From the NCBI GenBank assembly GCA_016718565.1, contig JADKCZ010000010.1, forward strand, positions 1 through 64,000: a stretch of DNA of 64,000 nt, given 5' to 3'. The first letter of the stretch is position 1; each line of letters begins with the position of its first letter. Positions 8,685 to 17,198 of the stretch are shown piece by piece. Both the position numbers and the translations under genes were made by a program. The notes beneath the pieces are model-generated. The model was not told where the DNA came from, ran no database searches, and saw only the letters and a list, made by a program, of their open reading frames with translations. This DNA comes from Anaeromyxobacter sp. (lineage in GTDB: Bacteria; Myxococcota; Myxococcia; Myxococcales; Anaeromyxobacteraceae).

Positions 8685-9476
8685 GTGTCCACCCTCCGCT
8701 TCGTGAAGTACCAGGGGCTCGGCAACGACTTCGTGCTGGTCGAGGGCCCGCTCATGGACGCCGCCCGGGCCCGCCGCCTCTGCGACCGGCGCCGCGGCGT
8801 CGGCGCCGACGGGGTGCTCACGGTGCTGCCCCCCACCACCCCGGGCGCGGCCGCCACCATGCACATCTACAACTCGGACGGCTCGGTGGCCGCCATGTGC
8901 GGCAACGGCATCCGCTGCCTGGCCCGCCACCTGGCCGAGACCCGCGACCTGCACGGCGAGCTCCTCATCGACACCGACGCGGGCCCGAAGGCCTGCACCA
9001 TCCACCGCGACGCGGCCGGCCGGGTGGAGGCCGTCTCGGTGGAGATGGGGCCGGCCCGGGTGGAGGGCACCGAGGACTTCACGGTGGGGCGCGAGCGGCT
9101 CCGGGCGGTGCGCATCTCCATGGGCAACCCGCACGCGGTGCTCTTCGACGACCCGGACCGCGGCCGCGCCTGCGAGGTGGGCCCGGTCATCGAGCGCGCC
9201 GTGCCGGGCGGCGTCAACGTGGGCTTCGCCCGGCCGGGCCCCTCCGGCATCGATCTGGTGGTCTGGGAGCGCGGCTCGGGGCTCACCGAGGCCTGCGGCA
9301 CCGGCGCCTGCGCCGCCGCGGTGGCCTCGGTCCGCGCCGGCCAGGCCCCCACCGGCGTGCCGGTGGAGGTCCGCCTGCCGGGCGGCCCGCTGCTCGTCAC
9401 CGTGGGCCCGGACCTCACCCGCGTCACCATGCGGGGGCCCGCCGAGCGGGCCTTCGAGGGCGAGACCGGGCTCTGA
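8685..9476 (+). CDS. dapF: Diaminopimelate epimerase
   Basis: A 263-residue DapF that interconverts LL- and meso-diaminopimelate for lysine and peptidoglycan synthesis. The two active-site cysteines are visible: C72 in MCGNGIRCLA and C204 in EACGTGACAAA; GLGNDFVLVE marks the N-terminus. The GTG start at 8685 has no Shine-Dalgarno sequence, and a TAGACT hexamer lies six bases upstream (8673-8678), so a leaderless transcript is possible beside read-through from the M20 gene. Its stop is followed two bases later by the next gene's ATG. Confidence 0.93.
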   Translation: MSTLRFVKYQGLGNDFVLVEGPLMDAARARRLCDRRRGVGADGVLTVLPPTTPGAAATMHIYNSDGSVAAMCGNGIRCLARHLAETRDLHGELLIDTDAGPKACTIHRDAAGRVEAVSVEMGPARVEGTEDFTVGRERLRAVRISMGNPHAVLFDDPDRGRACEVGPVIERAVPGGVNVGFARPGPSGIDLVVWERGSGLTEACGTGACAAAVASVRAGQAPTGVPVEVRLPGGPLLVTVGPDLTRVTMRGPAERAFEGETGL

Positions 9477-9478
9477 TC

Positions 9479-11344
9479 ATGGCCACCGGGCGGGTGCTGA
9501 TCGTCGACGACGAGCGGTTCTTCCGGGAGCTGTACGGCGAGGTGCTGTCCGCCGCCGGCCACCAGGTGCGCGCCGCGGCCTCGGGCGAGGAGGCGCTGGT
9601 GCGCCTGGGCGAGGAGCGCTTCGACCTGCTCCTCACCGATCTCGTCATGCCGGGCCTGGACGGCATCTCGCTGGCCCGCGAGGCCCGCGCCCGCGACCCC
9701 GGCCTGGAGGTGGTGGCGGTCACCGGCCGCGACGACTCCCGCCTGGCGGTCTCGGCCATGAAGGCGGGCTGCGCCGACTTCCTGCTCAAGCCGGTGGACC
9801 AGGAGGAGCTGGCGGCGGTGGTGGGCAAGGCGCTCTCCCGCGCCCGCCTCGGCCGCGAGCACGGCCAGCTGCTGGCCGACAACCTGGAGTTCGTGAAGCG
9901 CCAGGCCCTCTACCGCGACAGCCTGGCCATCCTGGGCACGCTGGATCTCGAGAAGCTGCAGGACCTGGCCCTGCAGGTGCTGGCCCGCGTCACCGACGCC
10001 CAGGGGGCGGCCCTCTGGATCGCCGACGACAAGGGGCAGCTCACCCTGCGCGCCTACCGCGGCCTGGTGGACCGGGCCGCCCTGCCGGCCCGCCTCGACC
10101 CCAAGGCGCCGCCCTTCGCGGCCGCCCTGGAGCAGGGCCAGGTGCTGCAGGCGCCGGGCGCGCCGCACGGCGAGGCCTGCTACGTGCCGCTCACCGCCGA
10201 CGGCGAGCCGCTCGGCCTGGCGCTCCTCTCCGACCGGGCCCGCGGCCGCTTCGGCGGCGACGAGCAGGCGGCGGCCCTGGCGGTGGCCGACTTCACCGCC
10301 ATCGCGGTGCGCAACGCCCGCCGCTTCCAGGCGCTGGAGCGCATCGGCCTGCGCGACCGCGACACCGGCGCCTACAACCTGGCCTACTTCGTCGACTACG
10401 CCGGCAAGGAGTTCTACAAGTCGCGCCGCTACGGCCGGGCCTTCTCGCTGGTGGTGGTGGCGGTGGACAACGTGGAGCAGCTGCGCAAGGCGGGCGGCCG
10501 CGAGCCCTACCGGCGCGCCATGCGCGACCTGGTGGCGGCGGTCTCGCGGGTGGTGCGCGACGCCGACATCCTGGCCAAGGTCTCGGAGGGCGAGTACTAC
10601 GTGCTCCTGCCGGAGACCGACGCCTTCGGGGCGCTCATGTTCCTCCGGCGCGCCGCCGAGGAGGTGCGCGGCGAGGCCAGCATCCGCGCGCTGGAGGAGC
10701 GCGCCCCGGTGCTGCTCTCCATGGGCGCGGCCACCTTCCCGAAGGACGGGGAGGACTTCGACGAGCTCCTGCACTGGGCCCGGGCCCGCGTGGAGGCGCA
10801 GCGGGCCTCCCTGGTGCGCCGGCTCCACCTGGGCGACCTCGGCAAGGCGGCCTTCTGGGAGCTGTGCGACCTGCTGCTGGGCGACGGCGTGCGCCTGCCG
10901 GACGGCGCCCCGTCGTCGCGCCAGCCGGCCGACCCGGCCCGCTTCGAGGCGGCCCAGCGCGAGGCGGCCCGCGAGATCGCCCGCGACCCGCGCGCCCGCG
11001 GCCTGCTCTACCTGGGCACCTCCGGCGGCCGCTCGCGCGAGGTGGTGCTGGCGGCGCTCCCGCCGGGCGACGCGGCCGGCCGGGCCGGCGACGCCACGGT
11101 GCGCGTCACCCTGCTGGGCCCGCGCGGCGGGGCCGCCCCGGTGGACCACCCGCTGGTCACCGAGGTCTTCCTGGACGGCGACCAGCGCCTCGCCGGCCAC
11201 CAGGTGCTGCTCTTCCTCACCGAGCACTCGGCCTACGCCCACCTGACCGGCCCGGGCGGCCGGTCGTTCCAGACCTCCGACGCCCCGCTGGTGGACCTCT
11301 TGGTGTCCCGCCTGCAGGCGCTCTACGACCTGCAGCCGGTGTGA
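9479..11344 (+). CDS. Response regulator: REC-GAF-degenerate GGDEF
   Basis: 621 residues. Residues 1-125 are a receiver domain with phospho-acceptor D54 in LLLTDLVMPG and the KP motif in LLKPVDQEE. A GAF-type sensor domain spans about 150-295 (LDLEKLQDLALQVLARVT). A diguanylate-cyclase-like fold spans about 300-460, but the active loop reads SEGEYYVLLPE in place of GGDEF, so cyclase activity is unlikely; it may bind nucleotide or act as a scaffold. The last 160 residues are not recognised. ATG at 9479 follows the dapF stop by two bases. The next regulator starts 10 bases downstream, so the two likely act together. Confidence 0.8.
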   Translation: MATGRVLIVDDERFFRELYGEVLSAAGHQVRAAASGEEALVRLGEERFDLLLTDLVMPGLDGISLAREARARDPGLEVVAVTGRDDSRLAVSAMKAGCADFLLKPVDQEELAAVVGKALSRARLGREHGQLLADNLEFVKRQALYRDSLAILGTLDLEKLQDLALQVLARVTDAQGAALWIADDKGQLTLRAYRGLVDRAALPARLDPKAPPFAAALEQGQVLQAPGAPHGEACYVPLTADGEPLGLALLSDRARGRFGGDEQAAALAVADFTAIAVRNARRFQALERIGLRDRDTGAYNLAYFVDYAGKEFYKSRRYGRAFSLVVVAVDNVEQLRKAGGREPYRRAMRDLVAAVSRVVRDADILAKVSEGEYYVLLPETDAFGALMFLRRAAEEVRGEASIRALEERAPVLLSMGAATFPKDGEDFDELLHWARARVEAQRASLVRRLHLGDLGKAAFWELCDLLLGDGVRLPDGAPSSRQPADPARFEAAQREAAREIARDPRARGLLYLGTSGGRSREVVLAALPPGDAAGRAGDATVRVTLLGPRGGAAPVDHPLVTEVFLDGDQRLAGHQVLLFLTEHSAYAHLTGPGGRSFQTSDAPLVDLLVSRLQALYDLQPV

Positions 11345-11354
11345 GGAGCGGCCC

Positions 11355-12815
11355 ATGCCCCCGGTGAAGAAGCTGCTCGTGGTGGACGCCGACCCGGAGA
11401 CGGTGCGCCTGCTGGCCCCGTCGCTGCGCCAGCGCGGCTACCAGGTGCACGCCGCCCACGACGGCCCGCGCGCGCTGCAGGTGGCCATCCTGCGCTTCCC
11501 GGACCTGGTGCTGCTCGACGAGCACACCCCGCTGCTCGACCCGCGCACCTTCATCCGCATCCTGCGCACCAACCCGCGCACCGAGCGGATCCCGGTGGTG
11601 CTGATGGGCACCGCCCCGGAGACCGACCGGGCCCGCCTGGGCGCCTGGCTGCAGAAGCCGCTGCAGCTCGACCAGGTGCTGGCCCGGGTGGAGCAGGCCT
11701 TCCGCCGCGCCGACGCGGCCCGCGCCGCCGGCGAGAGCCAGGACCTGGAGGGCAACCTGGCGCAGCTGCCGCTGCCCGACCTGCTCCAGATCCTGGCGGT
11801 CAACCGCAAGTCGGGCCGGCTGGTGGTGGAGCGCGAGGGCGAGCGGGCCGAGGTGGTGCTGCGCGAGGGCCGGGTGGTGGACGCCGCGCTCGGGCCGGTG
11901 GTGGCGGAGAAGGCGCTGTGGCGGCTCTTGTCGCGCCGCGAGGGGCAGTTCACCTTCTCCCCCAGCGCCGCCACCGGGCCGGAGCGCATCGACCGCCGGC
12001 TCGACGACCTGCTGCTGGAGGGGCTGCGCCAGGCCGACGAGCTGGCGGCCCTGCTGCCCTCCCTGCCGCCGCCGCAGGACCGGCTGGAGCTGGTGGACGG
12101 GGCCGCCACGCTGCCGGCCGGGCTGCACCCGGTCACCGAGGAGGTGGTGGCGCTGCTCTCGGCGCCGCGCACCTTCGTGGAGGTGCTGGACCGCTGCCAC
12201 GCCAGCGACCTCGAGGCGGCCCGCGCCGTGGCCGCCCTGCTGGAGCGCGGCTTCGCCCGGCGCCGCCCGGCCGCGCCGCCCGAGGCCGCGGTGGCCCTGC
12301 TGGCGCCGCACGAGCTGCACGCCCTGCGCGCCCGGGTGGTGCGCGGCCGCTCCTCGGGGCCGCAGGTGGTGGGCAAGGTGGTGGTGGCGGGCGGCGGGCC
12401 GGCCGAGCGCCAGGCGGCGGCGGCGCGCTTCGCCACCGTGCCGGGGTTCCAGGCCACGCCCGGCGCGGCCGGCGCGGAGGACTTCGGCACGCTGGGCCGC
12501 CTCACCCTGGGCGACGGCGTGCGGGTGGACCTGGTGGCGCTGCCGGCGTCGCCGGCCGACCGGCCGCTCTGGCGCCCCTTCGCCGCCGGGGCGGTGGGCG
12601 CGCTGGTGCTGCTGCCGGCCGAGGGCGCGGCGGCGCTGCTGGAGGAGCTGGGCCGGGCGCAGCGGCTGCCGCTGGTGGTGTGCGGCGCGGCCGGGGACGC
12701 GGCGCTGGCGGGGCTGGTCGGCTCGCCGGGCGGGGTGGCGTTCGAGGGGAGCGACGCGGCCGAGGCGCTGCGGGCCCTGCTGGCGGGCGCGGCCGTGCGG
12801 CTGGCCAGCTACTGA
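11355..12815 (+). CDS. Response regulator: REC-DUF4388 (PATAN) with C-terminal GTPase-like domain
   Basis: 486 residues. The receiver domain (1-115) carries DLVLLDEHTP and LQKPLQLDQV. Residues about 130-240 form a DUF4388 domain (EGNLAQLPLPDLLQIL, then KSGRLVVE), common in myxobacterial and Geobacter-type signalling proteins. The C-terminal part (from about 330) has VVGKVVVAGGGPAERQ, which looks like a decayed P-loop of an MglA-like small GTPase followed by beta strands; binding residues are not intact. It is separated from the previous regulator by 10 bases. The output is unknown, probably protein-protein interaction. Confidence 0.75.
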   Translation: MPPVKKLLVVDADPETVRLLAPSLRQRGYQVHAAHDGPRALQVAILRFPDLVLLDEHTPLLDPRTFIRILRTNPRTERIPVVLMGTAPETDRARLGAWLQKPLQLDQVLARVEQAFRRADAARAAGESQDLEGNLAQLPLPDLLQILAVNRKSGRLVVEREGERAEVVLREGRVVDAALGPVVAEKALWRLLSRREGQFTFSPSAATGPERIDRRLDDLLLEGLRQADELAALLPSLPPPQDRLELVDGAATLPAGLHPVTEEVVALLSAPRTFVEVLDRCHASDLEAARAVAALLERGFARRRPAAPPEAAVALLAPHELHALRARVVRGRSSGPQVVGKVVVAGGGPAERQAAAARFATVPGFQATPGAAGAEDFGTLGRLTLGDGVRVDLVALPASPADRPLWRPFAAGAVGALVLLPAEGAAALLEELGRAQRLPLVVCGAAGDAALAGLVGSPGGVAFEGSDAAEALRALLAGAAVRLASY

Positions 12816-12858
12816 GGGGCCGTGCCTGGGCTCACCGCCCGCTGCGCAGGCGCTCCGC

Positions 12859-13275
12859 TCACCGCTGCTTCTTCAGGTGGTCCACCAGCGAGCGGTCGGT
12901 CTTGTAGATGTGCTCCCGCAGCCAGCCGGTCACCCGGTTGCCCACCCGGATGATGAACAGCACCGTGGGCCCCTCGCTCTTGAACTCGCGGTAGAGCAGG
13001 CCGAACTCCTGCACGAAGCGGGCGTGCTCGGCGCGGTGGGCCTCCACGTCGGGGTAGTCGGCGGTGGCCATGATGGCCTCCTCCGCGGCGAAGTGGTGCA
13101 CCACGTAGTCGCCCAGGAAGGTGAGCATCTGCCCGACCTCCTCGCGGCTGCGCTTCTCGCGCGAGGCGGCCAGGAGCTTGTCGATGCGGGCGAAGAGCTC
13201 GCGGTGCTGCCCGTCGATCTCCGGCTCGCCGGTCTCCAGGTTCTTGTCCCAGGTGATGCGGATGCGGTCTTCCAC
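12859..13275 (-). CDS. Bacteriohemerythrin
   Basis: 138 residues with the hemerythrin di-iron pattern: an N-terminal histidine region before IDGQHRELFARID, HHFAAEE, HRAEHARF and a late HIYKTD. These proteins bind O2 at a non-heme di-iron centre and serve in oxygen sensing or delivery in microaerophiles. GTG at 13275 is chosen because homologues begin close to ITWDKNLETG; a longer start would add a low-complexity arginine-rich tail. It is coupled to the small gene upstream (stop at 13278, GTG at 13275). Confidence 0.85.
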   Translation of the reverse strand: MEDRIRITWDKNLETGEPEIDGQHRELFARIDKLLAASREKRSREEVGQMLTFLGDYVVHHFAAEEAIMATADYPDVEAHRAEHARFVQEFGLLYREFKSEGPTVLFIIRVGNRVTGWLREHIYKTDRSLVDHLKKQR

Positions 13276-13277
13276 GG

Positions 13278-13592
13278 TCAGCCTTCCTGCACGTCTGCGC
13301 CCAGCCTGGCGCGGGTGGCCGGGTCGGCGCACAGCAGGCCGTACTCGGTGCGGGTGAGCCAGGCGCTGCGCGAGGTGGTGCGGCCGCGCAGGGTGAGGCG
13401 CACCCGGCCGGCCTCGCGCGTCACGGTCACCTGGTGGCCGGCGGCGAGATCGCGCTCCAGGGAGCGCAGGTGGCGGTGGATGCGCACCGCCCGGCGCCCC
13501 TCGGGCGAGGAGAGCGCCAGGAAGAACCGGTTGCGGCTGAAGCTCGGGTCCTGCCTGAGGCGACGGACCACCTGCGTGACGAAGTCCACCAT
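13278..13592 (-). CDS. Conserved small protein of unknown function
   Basis: 104 residues from ATG at 13592, beginning MVDFVTQVVRRLRQDPSF. It is basic, without signal peptide or membrane segment, and has a predicted alpha start followed by beta-rich VTVTREAGRVRLTLRGR. Not recognised. It sits between two hemerythrin genes in the same direction and is directly followed by one, so it may belong to the same oxygen-related unit. A GATACT hexamer lies 16 bases before the start. Confidence 0.6.
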   Translation of the reverse strand: MVDFVTQVVRRLRQDPSFSRNRFFLALSSPEGRRAVRIHRHLRSLERDLAAGHQVTVTREAGRVRLTLRGRTTSRSAWLTRTEYGLLCADPATRARLGADVQEG

Positions 13593-13612
13593 GGTGCGTG
13601 GACCGGAAAGTA

Positions 13613-14038
13613 TCACGCCGAGCGGGCCGGGGCCGAGGCGCGGTGGGCCAGCACGAAGCGGCCCAGCGCCAGGTCGGTGAAGTAGACGTGGTCCTTCAGC
13701 CAGCCGATGGTCTCGCGCTCCAGCTGCAGCACCAGCGAGGCGGTGGGGCCACGCTCGGCCAGCGCCAGGGCCAGCTCGCGCAGGCCGGCGCGGAACTGCT
13801 GGTGCTCGCCGGCGTGGCGGGCCCGCTCGGGGTAGTCGACCTCGTCCATGAGCCGCTCCTCGTCGCCGAAGTGGACCACCACGTACTCGCCGAGGAAGGC
13901 GAGCAGGCGCACCGCCTCCGACCGGTCGTTGCGCAGCATGGAGTCCAGCAGCCGGTCGACGCGGCGGAAGAGCTCCTGGTGCTGCGCGTCGATCTCGGCC
14001 ACGCCCACCGACAGCGTGCTGTTCCACTGGAGCGCCAC
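13613..14038 (-). CDS. Bacteriohemerythrin (second copy)
   Basis: 141 residues from GTG at 14038 (MALQWNSTLSVG). Iron ligand motifs are IDAQHQELFRRVD, VHFGDEE, HAGEHQQF and the late KDHVYFTD. It is clearly related to the copy at 12859-13275 but diverged. A GGGGAGG Shine-Dalgarno-like sequence precedes the GTG, and TAGTAT about 45 bases upstream is a possible -10 box. It probably heads a three-gene unit with the small protein and the other hemerythrin. Confidence 0.85.
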   Translation of the reverse strand: MALQWNSTLSVGVAEIDAQHQELFRRVDRLLDSMLRNDRSEAVRLLAFLGEYVVVHFGDEERLMDEVDYPERARHAGEHQQFRAGLRELALALAERGPTASLVLQLERETIGWLKDHVYFTDLALGRFVLAHRASAPARSA

Positions 14039-14151
14039 GGGTCGCCTCCCCGCGCGACGAGGCGCGGTGGCCCGGGATACTAGAGCCACACGCGCCGTAT
14101 GGAACGGCCATGAGCGTGCGACAGGATGCCCCGCTTACGCCCCGTTTGGGC

Positions 14152-15528
14152 TCAAGCGAGCGGACCGCCGCTGGCCGCCAGCTTGTCGAGCGCCTTCTCG
14201 GCCCGCCGCCCCACCTGGCCCACCACCACCGTCGCCAGGTTGCGCCGCGTGAAGGCGCCGGCGGCCACCCGCTGCACGTCGGCCAGGGTGACGGCCTCCA
14301 CCCGGCGGCAGCGCGCCTCGAACCCCTCGGGCGCCGCCAGCACCTCGCCGGCCCCGTACCAGCCGGCCAGGTCGGCCGGGCTGTCGAGCGAGAAGGCCAG
14401 CGACATGCGGTGGCGCCGCTGCACCCGCAGCAGCTCGGCCTCCGGCACCGGCCCGGCCGCCAGGTCGGCCAGCACCTTCAGGACCTCGGTCACCACCAGC
14501 GGCACCTTGCGCGGGGCGCAGGCGCCGTCCACCACCAGCATGCCGGCGTCGGCGAAGGTGTCGAGGCCGCAGTGGAGCGAGTAGGCCAGGCCGCGCTTCT
14601 CCACGATCTCGAAGGGCAGGCGCGAGGAGAGGCCGTCGTCGAGCAGCCGCCGGATGCACAGGAAGGCGGGGTAGTCGGGGTGGTGCTCGGGCGGGCAGGG
14701 GAAGGCGATGGTCAGCTCGGCCTGGGCGTCGTCGTGGCCCACCACCTGCAGGCCCGGGGCGTCGGGCCAGGGCGGCGGCGCGCGGTCCTCGGTGCGGACC
14801 CCGCGCGGCAGGCCACCCAGGTGGCGCTGCGCCAGGTCCAGCACCTCGGCGTGGCGCACCGGCCCGGCCACCGCCAGCACCAGGTTGGCGCCGGTGTAGA
14901 AGCGCTCCAGGTGGGCCCGGACGTGGCGCGGGCGCAGCGCCTTCACCGTCTCGCGCGTGCCGCCGATCTTGAAGCCGAGCGGGTGGCCCGGGAAGACCAG
15001 CCGCTTCACCAGGTTGTCCGGGTCGATGTCGCGGCCGTCGGCGTCGATCTCGTCGAGGATCTCCTCCAGGATCACCTCGCGCTCCACCTCCATCTCCTTG
15101 AGGAGCGGGCGCTGCACCAGGTCGCCCAGGATGGCCACCCCGGTGCCCAGGGCGTCCGGGTGGATGGGCGTGTAGTAGCAGCCGTGGTCGCGGGCGGTGA
15201 CGCCGTTCAGGTTGCCGCCCACCGCCTCCACCGCGGCGTTCATCGCCACCGAGTCGGGCCAGCCCTGCGAGCCGCGGAAGAAGAGGTGCTCCAGGAAGTG
15301 CGAGACGCCGTTCACCGCGGCGGTCTCGTGGCGCGAGCCGGCCCGCACGTAGAGGGCGATCATGGCCGAGTGCAGGCCGGGGGTGGGCGCGGTCAGCACC
15401 CGCACGCCGTTGGGCAGGACGTCGCGCGAGAGCTGGCCCCAGGCCCGCCGGTCGCCGGGGGGGCCGGGGGTGCTGGTGCGGGGGCGCCGCGCGCCGCGCG
15501 CCGCGCGCCGGGAGGGAGCGCGGCTCAC
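14152..15528 (-). CDS. M16 family zinc metallopeptidase
   Basis: 458 residues. The inverted zinc motif HFLEH is intact near residue 80, with the third ligand supplied by EREVILEEILDEID, and an M16 C-terminal half (GLAYSLHCGLDTFADAG). M16B proteins of this size process peptides or act as pitrilysin-like proteases, often as homodimers. A basic N-terminal tail precedes the domain. The GTG at 15528 overlaps the histidine kinase stop (GTGA), so the two are translationally coupled; whether the kinase regulates the protease is unknown. Confidence 0.85.
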   Translation of the reverse strand: MSRAPSRRAARGARRPRTSTPGPPGDRRAWGQLSRDVLPNGVRVLTAPTPGLHSAMIALYVRAGSRHETAAVNGVSHFLEHLFFRGSQGWPDSVAMNAAVEAVGGNLNGVTARDHGCYYTPIHPDALGTGVAILGDLVQRPLLKEMEVEREVILEEILDEIDADGRDIDPDNLVKRLVFPGHPLGFKIGGTRETVKALRPRHVRAHLERFYTGANLVLAVAGPVRHAEVLDLAQRHLGGLPRGVRTEDRAPPPWPDAPGLQVVGHDDAQAELTIAFPCPPEHHPDYPAFLCIRRLLDDGLSSRLPFEIVEKRGLAYSLHCGLDTFADAGMLVVDGACAPRKVPLVVTEVLKVLADLAAGPVPEAELLRVQRRHRMSLAFSLDSPADLAGWYGAGEVLAAPEGFEARCRRVEAVTLADVQRVAAGAFTRRNLATVVVGQVGRRAEKALDKLAASGGPLA

Positions 15529-17072
15529 GTGGTCACCAGCTCGGCGGGGGTGGGCTCGCCCAGCCGCTCCTCGGCCAGCGCCGGCAGCCGCAGGGTGAAG
15601 CAGGTGCCGCGCCCCACCTCGCTCTGGCAGCGCACCTGGCCGCCGTGCTCCTGCACCACCTGCTGCACGAAGGCCAGCCCCAGGCCGGTGCCGCGCTCCT
15701 TGGTCGAGTAGAACGGGTCGAAGATGCGCGTCAGGTCGTCCTCCGGGATGCCGCCGCCGGTGTCGCGCACGTCCACCTCCACGGCGCCCTCGGCCCGGCG
15801 GGCCGCCACCGTGAGGGTGCCGCCGCCCGCCATGGCCTCGCGGGCGTTGCGCACCAGGTTGAGCAGCACCGCCCTGAGCTGCCCCTCGTCGCCGCGCACC
15901 GGCGGCAGGCCGGCGGCCAGCTCGCGGCGCACCTCCACCCGGGCCGCCGACAGCTCGGGCGCCAGGAAGTCGAGCAGCGAGCCGCACAGCTCGGCCAGGT
16001 CCTGCCGCCCGGGCGCCTGGCGGGGCGGCTTGGCGAAGCGCAGGTACTCCTCGGTGACGGCGTTGAGCCGATCCACCTCGCGCGAGATGGCGGCGCACAG
16101 CGCCCGCGGCTCGGGCGGCAGCTCGGGGCGGGCCTCCAGCTCCTCGGCCAGGAGCTCGGCGTTGAGGCCGATGGCGTTGAGCGGGTTGCGCACCTCGTGG
16201 GTGATCTGGGCCGAGATGCGCCCCACCGCCGCCAGCCGCTCGGCGCGCCGGAGCTCGCGCTGCTGCGAGGCCAGCGAGGCCGCCATGGCGTTGAACTCGC
16301 CGGCCAGCAGGCCGATCTCGTCCTGGCTCTGCACCACCACCTGGCGCGACAGGTCGCCGGCGGCCACCGCCTTGACCCCCTCGGTGAGCCGCTCGATGGG
16401 GGCCAGGAGCCGCCGGGCGAAGAGCGCCGAGCCCACCCCCACCAGCAGGGCGATGAGGGCGTAGATGACGATCAGCGCCACGGTGCGCGACTCGGCCCGC
16501 TCGGCGGCGTGCACCCGGTCGGCGATGCGGCTCTCCAGCTGGGCCTGCAGCAGCTTCACCTCCAGGGACAGCCCCTTCTCCAGCTGCCGCACCTCCTGGG
16601 CGCGCGCCTCCAGGCCGGCGCCGGCCGGGCCGCCGGCCTCCACCAGGTCGAGCAGGCCGCGGGCGGCGGCGTCGTAGTCCGACCAGCGGGCCCCCAGCTG
16701 GTCCAGGCGGGCCTCCACCTCGCCCAGCACCCGGGCGTCCTCCTCGCCGCCCAGCCGGGCGGCGTCGCGCGCCACCCGCTTGCCCTCCTCGATCTTCTCG
16801 CGCACCAGGGCCGGGAACTGGGCCCGGGCGATGGGCAGGTAGGCCCGCCGCACGGCCGGGTCGAGGTCCCTGACCTCCAGGGCCCGCGCCGCCACCCAGT
16901 CCTTCACCTCGAGCTGGGCGGCGATGCGGCCCAGCGGGAAGTAGCCGTTGGAGAGGAGCCGCAGGTCCTGCCCCAGGGCGTGCAGCCGCACGATGGACAC
17001 CGCCGCCACCAGGCCGAAGGCGGCCAGGGCGACGGCGAAGGTCAGGACGATCTTGGTGGCGACTTTGCGCAT
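15525..17072 (-). CDS. Membrane sensor histidine kinase
   Basis: 515 residues. Membrane segments at about 8-28 and 205-228 enclose a roughly 175-residue extracytoplasmic helical region, probably a four-helix sensor. A HAMP domain (RRLLAPIERLTEGVKAVAAG), HisKA with H292 in THEVRNPLNAIGL, and HATPase_c with DTGGGIPEDD and GTGLGLAFVQQ follow. All catalytic motifs are intact. No partner response regulator is adjacent; the coupled gene is the M16 peptidase. Confidence 0.9.
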   Translation of the reverse strand: MRKVATKIVLTFAVALAAFGLVAAVSIVRLHALGQDLRLLSNGYFPLGRIAAQLEVKDWVAARALEVRDLDPAVRRAYLPIARAQFPALVREKIEEGKRVARDAARLGGEEDARVLGEVEARLDQLGARWSDYDAAARGLLDLVEAGGPAGAGLEARAQEVRQLEKGLSLEVKLLQAQLESRIADRVHAAERAESRTVALIVIYALIALLVGVGSALFARRLLAPIERLTEGVKAVAAGDLSRQVVVQSQDEIGLLAGEFNAMAASLASQQRELRRAERLAAVGRISAQITHEVRNPLNAIGLNAELLAEELEARPELPPEPRALCAAISREVDRLNAVTEEYLRFAKPPRQAPGRQDLAELCGSLLDFLAPELSAARVEVRRELAAGLPPVRGDEGQLRAVLLNLVRNAREAMAGGGTLTVAARRAEGAVEVDVRDTGGGIPEDDLTRIFDPFYSTKERGTGLGLAFVQQVVQEHGGQVRCQSEVGRGTCFTLRLPALAEERLGEPTPAELVTT

Positions 17073-17198
17073 CGGTTCCGGGGCGGGTGGGGGGGCGCAT
17101 CCTACCGCTTCCCAAGCCGCCGGTTGCTGCGGTACCTAATGGGATTCCCCGTTCCACACCACCCACCCGCCCCACCGTCCACCGGAGCACTCCCCCCA

